Below, in pieces: positions 9,139 through 16,695 of a stretch of DNA of 64,000 nucleotides (positions are counted from its first letter, which is position 1; every line of letters begins with the position of its first letter). Below the pieces are notes generated by a model. The model saw nothing but the letters and a program-made list of their open reading frames with translations, did not search any database and was not told the origin of the DNA. The position numbers and the translations under genes are program-made. This stretch comes from DATJGR01 sp963787045 (lineage in GTDB: Bacteria; Pseudomonadota; Gammaproteobacteria; Pseudomonadales; Azotimanducaceae), in NCBI GenBank assembly GCA_963787045.1, contig CAWBBR010000036.1, forward strand, positions 124,001 through 188,000. Direction: 5' to 3'.

Positions 9139-9753
9139 TTGGGGCGGTGCTACTTGGGAACAGGCGTAACCGACGTTGCGAGCGAACTCGACGCTTTCGT
9201 CGAGCGCTATCTGCAGCAGTATCCGGAACTGGTCGATCCGTTCGATCCGCAATGGCGCTCGCCGTGCGAAATCGGTGAGCCGTTCGCTTCAGGCGACGAT
9301 GTGCGGTGCGTGTCGTGGCGACCACTGCACCGCGCGTTTGCAGACGATTTCGCCGGTCTCGAGCGTGCACTCGAAACCACCATTCACGCCGACATCAAGG
9401 CTTATTACGGCAGGTACTGGTCAGGCGGACTCGAAGCGACCGCGCAAGAGGGCCACGTGAGCCTGATCCTGCTGTGGAATCCGGCCGACGCGGAGCGACT
9501 GGTCGAGAATCTGATCGGTCACGCGCTCGCAAAGCGCCGAGCGCGGACGCCGTTCACGGTGTTTTTTGCGTGCACCGAGCCCGAATCGGAGCTGTTCCTG
9601 TCGGTGGACAACGCAACCGGCGAAGTGGTGCTCGAAGCGCCCGGCGCGAAGCCGCTGCGCACCGTCGCGCCGTCGCTAACGGTCTTCCTGAGGGGGTTGA
9701 TCCCCGCTGCTCCCGGGATGCATCCCGAACGGCGGGTGCTCCCGTCGTTCTGA
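9139..9753 (+). CDS. syd: SecY-interacting protein Syd
   Basis: Syd is a small peripheral inner-membrane protein that binds SecY and monitors translocon quality. The pattern is characteristic: SPCEIGEPF near the N-terminus, then DIKAYYGRYWSGGLEA, LLWNPADAERLVENLIGHALAKRRARTPFTVFFA, and SVDNATGEVVLEAPGAKPLRTVAPSLTVFLRGL. The family is essentially gammaproteobacterial. Only TTG starts are available (9139, or 9154 with GGGGCGG upstream), so the N-terminus is uncertain. It diverges from aroA with a 24-base gap. Its 3' end overlaps the convergent metal-sensor gene by 78 bases, which suggests one of the two C-termini is extended. Confidence 0.88.
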   Translation: MGRCYLGTGVTDVASELDAFVERYLQQYPELVDPFDPQWRSPCEIGEPFASGDDVRCVSWRPLHRAFADDFAGLERALETTIHADIKAYYGRYWSGGLEATAQEGHVSLILLWNPADAERLVENLIGHALAKRRARTPFTVFFACTEPESELFLSVDNATGEVVLEAPGAKPLRTVAPSLTVFLRGLIPAAPGMHPERRVLPSF

Positions 9754-10212
9754 ATCGCCGATACCCATGTGCGTGTGGGGCGGGCGTCGCATCGCTTTCG
9801 CGAGCGATTTGCGCTCTTCGGCCGTCAGCGATTTCGCCATTTCGACGAACGAATGGTGGCTGGCAACCTGCGCCGCAGTGAGGTTGGCGCGCAGATCGGC
9901 GAGCGCCGCTTCGAGCGCCGCAGGGTCGAATGGATCCGCCGTCAACGTTTCGAATACCTGATGCTGATCGCCGCGCATCTTGCGCAGCACCGGCAACAGC
10001 TCGCCCATCTGTTTGCGCAGCTCCGGCGCGATCGCGGCGCGGCGATCGTCGGGCAGAAAACCGAGCAACCGGAAGAAGCCGGCCGTTGGATCCGGACCGA
10101 ATCCCGGCGGCGGACCGAACCCCGACATGCGGCCGACCACGAACCCGACCAGCAGCAGATTCAGAATCAGCGACAACACCAGACCGCCGATCAGCCATTT
10201 GTTAGTTCGCAT
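9676..10212 (-). CDS. Periplasmic heavy-metal sensor-like protein (CnrX/CpxP-like)
   Basis: About 178 residues. An N-terminal membrane anchor (WLIGGLVLSLILNLLLVGFVVG) precedes a helical periplasmic domain rich in charged helices (FLPDDRRAAIAPELRKQMGELLPVLRKMRGD, SLTAEERKSLAKAMR), the usual pattern of the Metal_resist/CnrX family. The C-terminal tail is rich in His, Met and Pro (PPHTHMG, EHPPFGMHPG), suited to metal binding. CnrX is the metal-sensing partner of the anti-sigma factor CnrY, so in this sigma/anti-sigma operon it may release the sigma factor on metal stress. It overlaps the anti-sigma gene by 11 bases. Metal identity is unknown. Confidence 0.75.
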   Translation of the reverse strand: MRTNKWLIGGLVLSLILNLLLVGFVVGRMSGFGPPPGFGPDPTAGFFRLLGFLPDDRRAAIAPELRKQMGELLPVLRKMRGDQHQVFETLTADPFDPAALEAALADLRANLTAAQVASHHSFVEMAKSLTAEERKSLAKAMRRPPHTHMGIGDSERREHPPFGMHPGSSGDQPPQEDR

Positions 10213-10651
10213 CCGAATACGCCTCGTAGTCGGCAAATGCGAGCAGACTGACGTCAGAGACCAAATCGTCGTTGACTCCGCCCGGCTCGTACCCGATGCC
10301 GATCGCGTAGCCGAGAATCAACGGGATGATCGCCGTCGCGATCGCCACCGGCCGAAGCAGACGCGGGCCGAATGTCAGCCACGCGAACATCTTCGGCTTC
10401 GCCGTTTCGTCCGTAACGGCTGCAAGGATGCGGCTGCGCACCGCACCGGTCGACAGCGTGGCCGCCGGCAGTGCGTCGTCCAACAACGCGGCTAAGGCGC
10501 GGGCTTCGGCCAGCAGCGATCGCGCCCCGCTCGAATCGGCGATCAGTCGCTTTGCCTGCGAGGCCGATTCCGCTGGCCATCGATCCAGATCGGCGCCGTA
10601 GCGGTCGAGATGCGACTCGAGATCGTCGAGGGTCATCGGTTTGTCGTGCAT
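10202..10651 (-). CDS. Probable anti-sigma factor, single membrane span
   Basis: 149 residues. A cytoplasmic N-terminal helical region (MTLDDLESHLDRYGADLDRWPAE onward) is followed by one membrane segment (LLRPVAIATAIIPLILGYAIGIGY) and a short periplasmic tail. There is no ZAS zinc motif and sequence alone does not name a family. The call rests on position: it overlaps the ECF sigma gene by 19 bases and the CnrX-like gene by 11, matching the sigma / anti-sigma / sensor order of CnrYXH-like systems. The start at 10651 gives a compact protein without the arginine-rich stretch encoded upstream. Confidence 0.72.
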   Translation of the reverse strand: MHDKPMTLDDLESHLDRYGADLDRWPAESASQAKRLIADSSGARSLLAEARALAALLDDALPAATLSTGAVRSRILAAVTDETAKPKMFAWLTFGPRLLRPVAIATAIIPLILGYAIGIGYEPGGVNDDLVSDVSLLAFADYEAYSDAN

Positions 10652-11208
10652 GGCTGCGTCTCTTGAGTTTCGAGTAACGGCCGCAACGCGTTCTTCAGCG
10701 TTCGGCGGGCGCGCGAGAGGAGCGACTCGAGCGCTTCTACGGTGACGTCCAGCACTGCGGCCGCGTCCGGATTCGACATTCCATCGAAGTGGCACAACAC
10801 GAGCGCGGTACGCTGGCGCTCGGGTAGCTGCGCGATTGCGTTCTGCATCATCTTGCGGCGCCGTTCTGCATCGATCGATTGGCCGGTATCCGGCGCGTCG
10901 TCGACGATCTGTTCGAGATTCTCATCGTTCGTTTCCCGGCGCTTGCGATGACGGTCGATCGCCAGATTGCGCGCGATTCGAAACAACCACGTCGTGAACC
11001 TGACCCGATCCGGCTGCCACCTGTCCGCGTGGGACCAGATGCGCAGAAACGCTTCCTGCGCGACTTCGTCTGCGTCGGCCGCATTGCCGGTCATGCGGAT
11101 GAGGAACTTCTGCAGCCCCGCGAGGTGTCGATCGAGGAGGCGTGTGAACGCCTCCTGATCGCGGCGCTGCACCTGCGCCATGAGTTCCTCGTCGGTGGGG
11201 TTCGGCAA
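10633..11208 (-). CDS. ECF-type RNA polymerase sigma factor
   Basis: 191 residues with sigma region 2 (FLIRMTGNAADADEVAQEAFLRIW, FTTWLFRIARNLAIDRHRK) and region 4 (AIAQLPERQRTALVLCHFDGMSNPDAAAVLDVTVEALESLLSRARRTLK). It directs RNA polymerase to stress promoters and would be held by the anti-sigma protein encoded next. The start appears to be a TTG at 11208, nine bases after the stop of the EF-hand gene and in the same frame, so translation is probably coupled to it. A later ATG at 11181 is possible. The anti-sigma gene begins inside its last 19 bases. Confidence 0.92.
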   Translation of the reverse strand: MPNPTDEELMAQVQRRDQEAFTRLLDRHLAGLQKFLIRMTGNAADADEVAQEAFLRIWSHADRWQPDRVRFTTWLFRIARNLAIDRHRKRRETNDENLEQIVDDAPDTGQSIDAERRRKMMQNAIAQLPERQRTALVLCHFDGMSNPDAAAVLDVTVEALESLLSRARRTLKNALRPLLETQETQPCTTNR

Positions 11209-11217
11209 CCGATAGTC

Positions 11218-11871
11218 TCAATTCGGCGGCGTCGGAGGCGTTTGCGCGTCGTGCGCAGCGTGCGCGGCCTTCATTTCGTCGCGCGTCACCGTGCCGTCGC
11301 CGTTCGTATCCATCGCCGACATCTTCGCGACGAACGGCGGGAATTCGTCCTTGGTCAGCACGCCGTCGCCGTTCTTGTCGAGCTTCTTGAACATCTGCGT
11401 CTTCATCATCGTCTGCGCGGTTTCCCAGGCTTTCGAGAATTCGGCGGGCGACAACTGGCCGTTGTGGTCGGTGTCGAGCGCCTTGTACAGATCGGCCTGG
11501 AACGCTTCGCGCTCTTGCGGCGTGGGCCCGCCGTCAGGGCCGGCGCCGCGATGGCCCATCATGCCCATACCGGGGCCGTGCATGCCGGGTCCGGGACCAC
11601 CGGATCCGCCCGGCGGGCCGTGCGGCGGCTTAGCCGCGAGAAATTCGGCCTGCGTGATCTTGCCGTCGCCGTTGGTGTCGGCCGACGCGAAGACTTTCGC
11701 GGCGCGCGCGTCCATCTTGCTCAGATCGATGTCGCCGCGATGACCGGGCGGGCAGGTGGCTTCCGCGGTGGCGGGAGCAGGCGCGTCGGCGGCAAGTGCC
11801 GTGGTCGCGATGAGGCCGGCCAGCAACAATCCGCCGGCGCCGTATCGGAATCGTCGATCCTTCGAGAACAT
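11218..11871 (-). CDS. Secreted EF-hand calcium-binding protein with a His/Met-rich linker
   Basis: 217 residues with a signal peptide (GGLLLAGLIATTALAADA). Four EF-hand loops are visible: DTNGDGKITQAEF, DTDHNGQLSPAEF, DKNGDGVLTKDEF and DTNGDGTVTRDEM. The first and second are separated by a Gly/Pro/Met/His-rich linker containing HGPGMGMMGHRG, which could bind copper or another soft metal. The second loop has His and Asn at variable positions but keeps the Asp, Gly and Glu ligands. It heads the operon with an ECF sigma factor, anti-sigma protein and CnrX-like sensor. AGGAG precedes the start. Calcium binding is well supported; a regulatory role is inferred. Confidence 0.88.
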   Translation of the reverse strand: MFSKDRRFRYGAGGLLLAGLIATTALAADAPAPATAEATCPPGHRGDIDLSKMDARAAKVFASADTNGDGKITQAEFLAAKPPHGPPGGSGGPGPGMHGPGMGMMGHRGAGPDGGPTPQEREAFQADLYKALDTDHNGQLSPAEFSKAWETAQTMMKTQMFKKLDKNGDGVLTKDEFPPFVAKMSAMDTNGDGTVTRDEMKAAHAAHDAQTPPTPPN

Positions 11872-11883
11872 CGGAAATCTCCT

Positions 11884-11900
11884 GGTGTGTTTCCCACACC
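11884..11900 (-). promoter_or_regulatory. Inverted repeat between the VOC gene stop and the EF-hand gene start
   Basis: On the minus strand GGTGTG-GGAAA-CACACC forms six perfect pairs with a five-base loop, directly after the VOC stop codon and just before the AGGAG of the EF-hand gene. No T-run follows, so it is not a classic terminator. It may be an operator or an RNA hairpin that tunes EF-hand translation. Confidence 0.4.
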
Positions 11901-11901
11901 T

Positions 11902-12330
11902 TCATACGACGGGCGCGCGCTGATCCGTCGCGGGTCCCTTCAGTTCTACCGTGTTCCCGTCGGGATCCTTGATGTAAATCGACGGTCCTGTGCCTTTCGC
12001 CCCGTAGCGTTGCGACGGCTCGCCGTGCTCGATGCCGTGGGCGGTGAGGTGCGCCGAAATCGCGGCCGCATCGAACCGGCCGAGTTCCAGCGCAAAGTGA
12101 TCCATGTTGTGGCCGCCGGCACCCGGCGCCGCGCCGCCCAACTGCCCGAGCGGGCTCGAGATGGGCACCAGATCGATCAGCGAAGCGCCGGCGCGCAGTT
12201 GCACGAGTCCGATATCGAGTTGTCGTTCGATCGGAAGCGCCAGCGCGTCGCGGTAGAACGCGAGCGCCGCCTCCAGATCCTTTACGCGCAGTACGACGTG
12301 ATCGATCGCCTTGATCTCAAGCGGGTGCAT
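11902..12330 (-). CDS. VOC (glyoxalase/bleomycin-resistance fold) family protein
   Basis: 142 residues with one VOC module pair: AIDHVVLRVKDLEAALAFYRDAL opens it, and DHFALEL and GPSIYIKDPDGNTVELKGP close it. His in IDHVV, His in MDHFAL and Glu in TVELKG are the likely metal ligands of a lyase-, dioxygenase- or resistance-type enzyme; the reaction is unknown. The start at 12330 lies 14 bases inside the end of greB, so it is the last gene of the mtnB-mtnA-greB unit. The EF-hand operon follows after 30 bases. Confidence 0.85.
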   Translation of the reverse strand: MHPLEIKAIDHVVLRVKDLEAALAFYRDALALPIERQLDIGLVQLRAGASLIDLVPISSPLGQLGGAAPGAGGHNMDHFALELGRFDAAAISAHLTAHGIEHGEPSQRYGAKGTGPSIYIKDPDGNTVELKGPATDQRAPVV

Positions 12331-12823
12331 CGTATTCGATCTCCACAATGTGATAGTGCGCCGCGCCGTCGGGCCGCTTCACTTCGATATCGTCGCCGCG
12401 CGCCTTCTTCAACAGCGCCTTGGCGACGGGCGAGTCGACGCTGATGTAACCCGGTTCGCGATCGAATTCGTCGGGGCCGACGATGCGGTAGCGGTGCGTT
12501 GCTCCAGCGTCGTCTTCGAGCGTCACCCACGCGCCGAAGAACACGCGCGACCGATCCGGCGGAATGCGGTCGACCACTACCAGTTCGTCGAGGCGCTTCG
12601 ACAGGAACTGAATCCGCGAGTCGATCTCCCGCAACTGCTTTTTGCCGTAAATGTACTCGGCGTTCTCCGATCGGTCGCCTTGCGCGGCCGCCTCCGACAC
12701 CTTGCGCGTGACCTCAGGGCGCTTCACTTTCCACAGATACTGCAGCTCTTCGGTCAGACGGCGGTGGCCCAGTGGCGTGATGAGCGAAGTCGACTTCGCC
12801 CTCGGCGGCCGATAGCGGGTCAT
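12317..12823 (-). CDS. greB: Transcription elongation factor GreB
   Basis: 168 residues. GreB rescues backtracked RNA polymerase by stimulating cleavage of the nascent transcript. The N-terminal coiled coil contains ITPLGHRRLTEELQYLW, RPEVTRKVSEAAAQGDRSENAEYIYGKK with the conserved acidic tip, and REIDSRIQFLSKRLDEL. The C-terminal domain has FFGAWVTLEDDAG, RIVGPDEFD and ISVDSPVAKALLKKARGDDIEV. The N-terminal MTRYRPP and the Arg/Lys content favour GreB over GreA. Its ATG overlaps the mtnA stop by four bases (ATGA), an unusual pairing of an elongation factor with methionine salvage. Confidence 0.93.
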   Translation of the reverse strand: MTRYRPPRAKSTSLITPLGHRRLTEELQYLWKVKRPEVTRKVSEAAAQGDRSENAEYIYGKKQLREIDSRIQFLSKRLDELVVVDRIPPDRSRVFFGAWVTLEDDAGATHRYRIVGPDEFDREPGYISVDSPVAKALLKKARGDDIEVKRPDGAAHYHIVEIEYDAPA

Positions 12824-13893
12824 GTCCGTCGCAGCTCAGCAGGTTCGTCAGGTGACATTGCCAGCCGTTGCAGCGTTTGCTCGAACGGTGGCCTCAGCAA
12901 GCCCGCGTCGGTGACGAATGCGGTGACCAGGTCGTGCGGCGTGACGTCGAATGCGGGGTTGCGAACTTTGACGTCGGCCGGCGAGGTGGCGCGTCCGAAC
13001 ATGCGGCGCACTTCGTCGGGATCGCGCTCTTCGATGACCACCGAAGCGCCGTCGGGGGTCGCCGGATCGAACGTCGATGACGGACACGCGACATAGAACG
13101 GAATGGCAAAGTGGCGCGCCAGTATCGCGATGCCCGACGTGCCGATCTTGTTCACGACGTCGCCGTTGCGCGTCACTCGATCGGTGCCGACCAATACCAG
13201 ATCGATCGCCCCTTCGGCCATCATCCGCGCCACCATCGTGTCGCAGATCAGCGTTACGTCGATGCCGGCTTGCGTCAGCTCCCACGCGGTGAGCCGGCTG
13301 CCCTGCAACAGGGGTCGCGTTTCACCGGCATAGACGCGGAATGCGACGCCGGCCGCGTGCGCCAGATACATCGGCGCGGTCGCGGTGCCGAGTTCGGATA
13401 CGGCCAGCGCGCCGGCGTTGCAGTGCGTCAGCACGCCGCTGTTCGGTTCGATCAGGTGCTGCCCGGCGCGGCCGATCGCGCGGCACATGCGGCGATCCTG
13501 TTCGTGAATCGCTTCGGCGGCGGCTTTGATTCGTGCGTAGCGCGACGCGCCATCGCCGGTTGGTTGGGCCGCAGCGACGATACGATCTACCGCCCAGCCG
13601 AGATTCACGGCCGTCGGCCTGGCGCTGCGCAGTCGATCCGCGGCCGATTGCAACGAGGCGCAGAATCGATCGCCGTCGCCGGAACGATGCGCCTGCATGG
13701 CAACGACCAGCCCATACGCGGCGGCGATGCCGATCGCCGGCGCGCCGCGTACTTTCAACTCGCGAATTGCGGTGTAGACCGTCTCCAGCGACGGCTGCGG
13801 TTCGAAGACGACTCGCTCCGGCAGCTGCGTCTGATCCAGCAGCACCAAGCGTTCGTCGAGCCAACGGATCGGTTCAGGCGCGACGCTGCTCAC
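12820..13893 (-). CDS. mtnA: S-methyl-5-thioribose-1-phosphate isomerase
   Basis: 357 residues, the family's usual length. It converts methylthioribose-1-phosphate to methylthioribulose-1-phosphate in methionine salvage. Family motifs include LKVRGAPAIGIAAAYG (46-61), the catalytic Cys158 in VLTHCNAGALA and the catalytic Asp238 in VLVGTDRVTRNGDVVNKIGT. The alternative, a regulatory eIF2B subunit, is unlikely because both catalytic residues are present. It overlaps the aldolase-type gene upstream and greB downstream by four bases each, so all are translated from one message. Confidence 0.95.
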   Translation of the reverse strand: MSSVAPEPIRWLDERLVLLDQTQLPERVVFEPQPSLETVYTAIRELKVRGAPAIGIAAAYGLVVAMQAHRSGDGDRFCASLQSAADRLRSARPTAVNLGWAVDRIVAAAQPTGDGASRYARIKAAAEAIHEQDRRMCRAIGRAGQHLIEPNSGVLTHCNAGALAVSELGTATAPMYLAHAAGVAFRVYAGETRPLLQGSRLTAWELTQAGIDVTLICDTMVARMMAEGAIDLVLVGTDRVTRNGDVVNKIGTSGIAILARHFAIPFYVACPSSTFDPATPDGASVVIEERDPDEVRRMFGRATSPADVKVRNPAFDVTPHDLVTAFVTDAGLLRPPFEQTLQRLAMSPDEPAELRRT

Positions 13894-14531
13894 GGTGCGG
13901 CACCGAGCGCGGCCGCCAGAGTGCGAACGAGCAGAGCGCCGGTCTCGTGCGCCGACTCGCCCGAAACGAATACGCCGTCTTCATGACCGAGAGTGGCAAA
14001 GGCGATGGGGCGATTGCCGTGTTGTCGCAATAGAACAGAGACGGCGCTCGCCATGGCGGGCGAGCCGTACGGCACGTTGGTGCCGGTCACCGGTAGCGAC
14101 AATTGCTTCGCATTCCGCCAGATCGCCGGCGAGTGCACGTGCATGACCCATGCAATCGCCGGGTCGGCCGCATACAACATGCCGTGTGTGATGCTCTCCG
14201 ACGACGGCGCTGCGGCGCCCGTTGCTTGCACTTCGAAACGTTCGGCGTCCCAGCGATCGATACGCACGAGCTGCGTTCGATCCAGGCTCGCATTGCCCCC
14301 CGTCTGGCTTGCGGTGACGAAGAAGCGCAGCGCGTCGGCGCCGTCTCGCACGCTCAGATTGCCGTACGCGAAGCCGTCGTAACGCAGTGGATCGCGGCCG
14401 ATCAGATCGAGTTGCCGCAGGATCGTGCGCCACGCGGCCATCTGCGCGAATCGTGCGGCGTCGAGCGCATCGCCGGCGCCTGGCGCAGCGAGCGTGAAGC
14501 GGAACTGGATCGCGCCTTCTGCCGTGGTCAT
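13890..14531 (-). CDS. mtnB: Class II aldolase/adducin protein, probable methylthioribulose-1-phosphate dehydratase
   Basis: 213 residues of the zinc-dependent class II aldolase fold. YGNLSVRDG, SSESITHGMLY with a candidate catalytic Glu, and the zinc-ligand pair HVH in WVMHVHSP are visible, with a third His in LGHEDGVFVSG. The substrate loop reads TASQTGG where aldolases usually have TPSG. Fold alone does not fix the substrate. The ATGA overlap with mtnA, whose product is the MtnB substrate, makes MtnB the best call. No mtnC, mtnD or mtnE is seen in the window. Confidence 0.75.
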   Translation of the reverse strand: MTTAEGAIQFRFTLAAPGAGDALDAARFAQMAAWRTILRQLDLIGRDPLRYDGFAYGNLSVRDGADALRFFVTASQTGGNASLDRTQLVRIDRWDAERFEVQATGAAAPSSESITHGMLYAADPAIAWVMHVHSPAIWRNAKQLSLPVTGTNVPYGSPAMASAVSVLLRQHGNRPIAFATLGHEDGVFVSGESAHETGALLVRTLAAALGAAP

Positions 14532-14602
14532 GGATCGTTGCTGTTTTCGGACGGGGCTGAATATAGACTCGACCGAGGGTGACAGACAGAGGAAGGGGAA
14601 TC

Positions 14603-15019
14603 ATGGCTGATCAGGAATCGAAGAATCCGTGGCCGAATCTCGACGTCGGCGAACTGTTCAAACAATTTCAGATTCCGGGCGTGGATGTGAGCAAGCTGAT
14701 CGAAGGTCAGCGCGAGAACATCAAGGCGCTGCAGGAGGCGAATCAGACGGCGCTGCAGGGTTGGCAGAATCTGATGACGCGGCAAACCGAACTGATGCGC
14801 GAAGCGTTCGAAGCGTGGCAGGCGTCGGTGAGCGAAACGGTCAAGTCGCCGCCCGGCGAGATGGCGCAGAAACAGATCGAGCACGGCCAGAAAGCCATCG
14901 AGAAAGCGCTGTCGAACATGCGCGAGCTCGCTGAAATGGCCGTCAAATCGCAATCCGATGCGGCCGACGTGATCCGCAAACGGTTCGAAGCGGGCCTCAA
15001 GGAAATCCAGAACCGGTAA
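14603..15019 (+). CDS. Phasin-family protein
   Basis: 138 residues, almost wholly helical: NPWPNLDVGELFKQFQIPGVDVSKLIEGQRENIKAL, then a long amphipathic stretch of ALQEANQTALQGWQNLMTRQTELMREAFEAW type. This is the phasin pattern of proteins that coat polyhydroxyalkanoate granules. A strong Shine-Dalgarno (GGAAGGGG) precedes the ATG at 14603. It suggests that the organism stores polyhydroxyalkanoate, although no synthase lies in the window. The two TauD genes follow on the same strand after a 17-base gap. Confidence 0.85.
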   Translation: MADQESKNPWPNLDVGELFKQFQIPGVDVSKLIEGQRENIKALQEANQTALQGWQNLMTRQTELMREAFEAWQASVSETVKSPPGEMAQKQIEHGQKAIEKALSNMRELAEMAVKSQSDAADVIRKRFEAGLKEIQNR

Positions 15020-15036
15020 AGCAGCGCGGTAGTCGG

Positions 15037-15861
15037 ATGCGATTGGAAAAAGCCGCCGGCGCGCTCGGCGCGTTCGTGCACGATGTTCAGGTGGCGGACG
15101 CGATCGGGTCGACTTCGTTGTTCGAGTCGATCCGCGCGGCGCTGCTCGAGCACCAGGTGCTGTTCTTTCGCGATCAGCGGATGACGCCGCAACAGCAGCG
15201 CGCTTTTGCGGTGCGGTTCGGGCCGATCGAAGGTCATCCGGCATACGAAGTGGTCGCCGGAACGTCCGACGTGCAGATCCTCGAGAGCACGAAAGAGAAG
15301 CCGTCGAAGATCGAGATGTGGCACACCGACATGACGTTCAGACCGGCGCCGCCGATGCTGACGATGTTGCACGGCAAAGTGATTCCGCCGTTCGGCGGCG
15401 ACACGCTGTTCGCCGGCATGACGGCGGCGTTCGACGCGCTGTCGCCTTCGATGCAGACGTTCCTGACCGGACTGACCGCAACGCACGATTTCGCGCACGG
15501 CTTCAAGGAAAGTCTGGCGGAGCCAGGTGGATACGAGCGATTGGCCGGCGCGCTCGCTGCCAATCCGCCGGTGTCGCATCCGGTGATCCGCACGCATCCC
15601 GAAACCGGCCGCAAGGCGATCTATGTGAATTCGCTGTTCACGGTTCGAATCAACGAACTGACGGCCGCGGAGAGTCGCGCCGTTCTCGATCTGCTGTTTC
15701 GTCACGTGACGACCGACGAATTCACGGTGCGCCTGAACTGGGAAGCCGACACGCTGGTGATGTGGGACAACCGCGCCACGCAGCACAAACCGGTGAACGA
15801 CTTTTTCCCGCAGCACCGCCGCATGCACCGCATCACCGTGGCCGGTGACGTGCCGTGCTGA
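15037..15861 (+). CDS. TauD/TfdA-family Fe(II)/2-oxoglutarate dioxygenase 1
   Basis: 274 residues. The iron-binding HxD is in EMWHTDMTF (His96, Asp98), and the distal His and 2-oxoglutarate-binding Arg lie in MWDNRATQHKPVNDFF and HRRMHRITV near the C-terminus. Members hydroxylate small molecules such as taurine, 2,4-D or sulfate esters, with 2-oxoglutarate as co-substrate; the substrate here is unknown. HVIRTHP-like ISHP sequence (SHPVIRTHPETGRKAIYVN) is typical of the family. It overlaps its paralogue by seven bases. Confidence 0.9.
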   Translation: MRLEKAAGALGAFVHDVQVADAIGSTSLFESIRAALLEHQVLFFRDQRMTPQQQRAFAVRFGPIEGHPAYEVVAGTSDVQILESTKEKPSKIEMWHTDMTFRPAPPMLTMLHGKVIPPFGGDTLFAGMTAAFDALSPSMQTFLTGLTATHDFAHGFKESLAEPGGYERLAGALAANPPVSHPVIRTHPETGRKAIYVNSLFTVRINELTAAESRAVLDLLFRHVTTDEFTVRLNWEADTLVMWDNRATQHKPVNDFFPQHRRMHRITVAGDVPC

Positions 15862-16685
15862 TCCGGCCGATGGACGGACCGCTCGGCGCCGATGTGACCG
15901 ATCTCGACGTTAGACGGATGGACGCTACACAGCTCGCCGGCATTCGCGCCGCGTTACTCGAATATCACGTGCTGGCGCTGCGCAACCAACAACTCGATCC
16001 GGCCGCGCTGAGCGCGTTTGCGGCGCGGCTGGGCGAGCGCGAGGTGTATCCGTTCGCACAGTCGCTTCCCGACGACCCGTACGTGGTGCCGATCATCAAA
16101 GAACCCGAAGACGAATCGAACTTCGGCGGCATCTGGCACACCGATTCGAGCTATCTGCCGGAGCCGCCGAGTCTGACGTTGCTCTATGCCGTGGCATTGC
16201 CGCAGCAGGGCGGCGACACGCTGTTCGCCGACATGCACGCCGCGTACGACGCTCTGCCGCCGCAGACTCGAAAGGAGATCGACGGCTTGACGGCGCAATA
16301 CACGGCCTCACTGGTGCACGACGACCGCGGCGCGTATGCACAGGTAGCCGGCGCCAACCGGAACCGGCGCGCAGCGGGTGCGACCGTCACCGATGCGATT
16401 CATCCGGTGGTCCGAACGCATCCCGACAGCCGAACCAAGGCGCTGTACGTCAGCCTCGCGCACACGCGCTGTTTCGTCGGGCGCACGCGCGAGGACAGCC
16501 TGCCGTTGCTGACGCGGCTGGCCGAGCACGCGATCCAGCCGGAATTTCTCACGCGCCTGCGTTGGACGCCCGGCACGCTCGCGATCTGGGACAACCGTTC
16601 AGTGCAGCATTTCCCGCTGAACGACTATCCCGGCGAGCGGCGCGTGATGCACCGCGTGATCCTGAAAGGCGAGCGGCCGGCTTAG
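15855..16685 (+). CDS. TauD/TfdA-family Fe(II)/2-oxoglutarate dioxygenase 2
   Basis: 276 residues from a GTG that lies seven bases inside the upstream paralogue. HxD is in GIWHTDSSY (His95, Asp97), and the C-terminal His/Arg pair in IWDNRSVQHFPLNDY and RRVMHRVILKGE. HPVVRTHPDSRTKALYVS matches the paralogue, but the two differ clearly in the middle (this copy has an insert with NRNRRAAGATVTDA), so they are diverged duplicates with probably different substrates or a joint complex. A later ATG at 15870 is an alternative start. Confidence 0.9.
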   Translation: MLIRPMDGPLGADVTDLDVRRMDATQLAGIRAALLEYHVLALRNQQLDPAALSAFAARLGEREVYPFAQSLPDDPYVVPIIKEPEDESNFGGIWHTDSSYLPEPPSLTLLYAVALPQQGGDTLFADMHAAYDALPPQTRKEIDGLTAQYTASLVHDDRGAYAQVAGANRNRRAAGATVTDAIHPVVRTHPDSRTKALYVSLAHTRCFVGRTREDSLPLLTRLAEHAIQPEFLTRLRWTPGTLAIWDNRSVQHFPLNDYPGERRVMHRVILKGERPA

Positions 16686-16695
16686 CGGCGCCAGC

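Noticed and set aside
15640..15660. tRNA T-loop-like GGTTCGAATC
   Set aside because: It lies in frame inside a dioxygenase gene and no acceptor stem or anticodon arm surrounds it.
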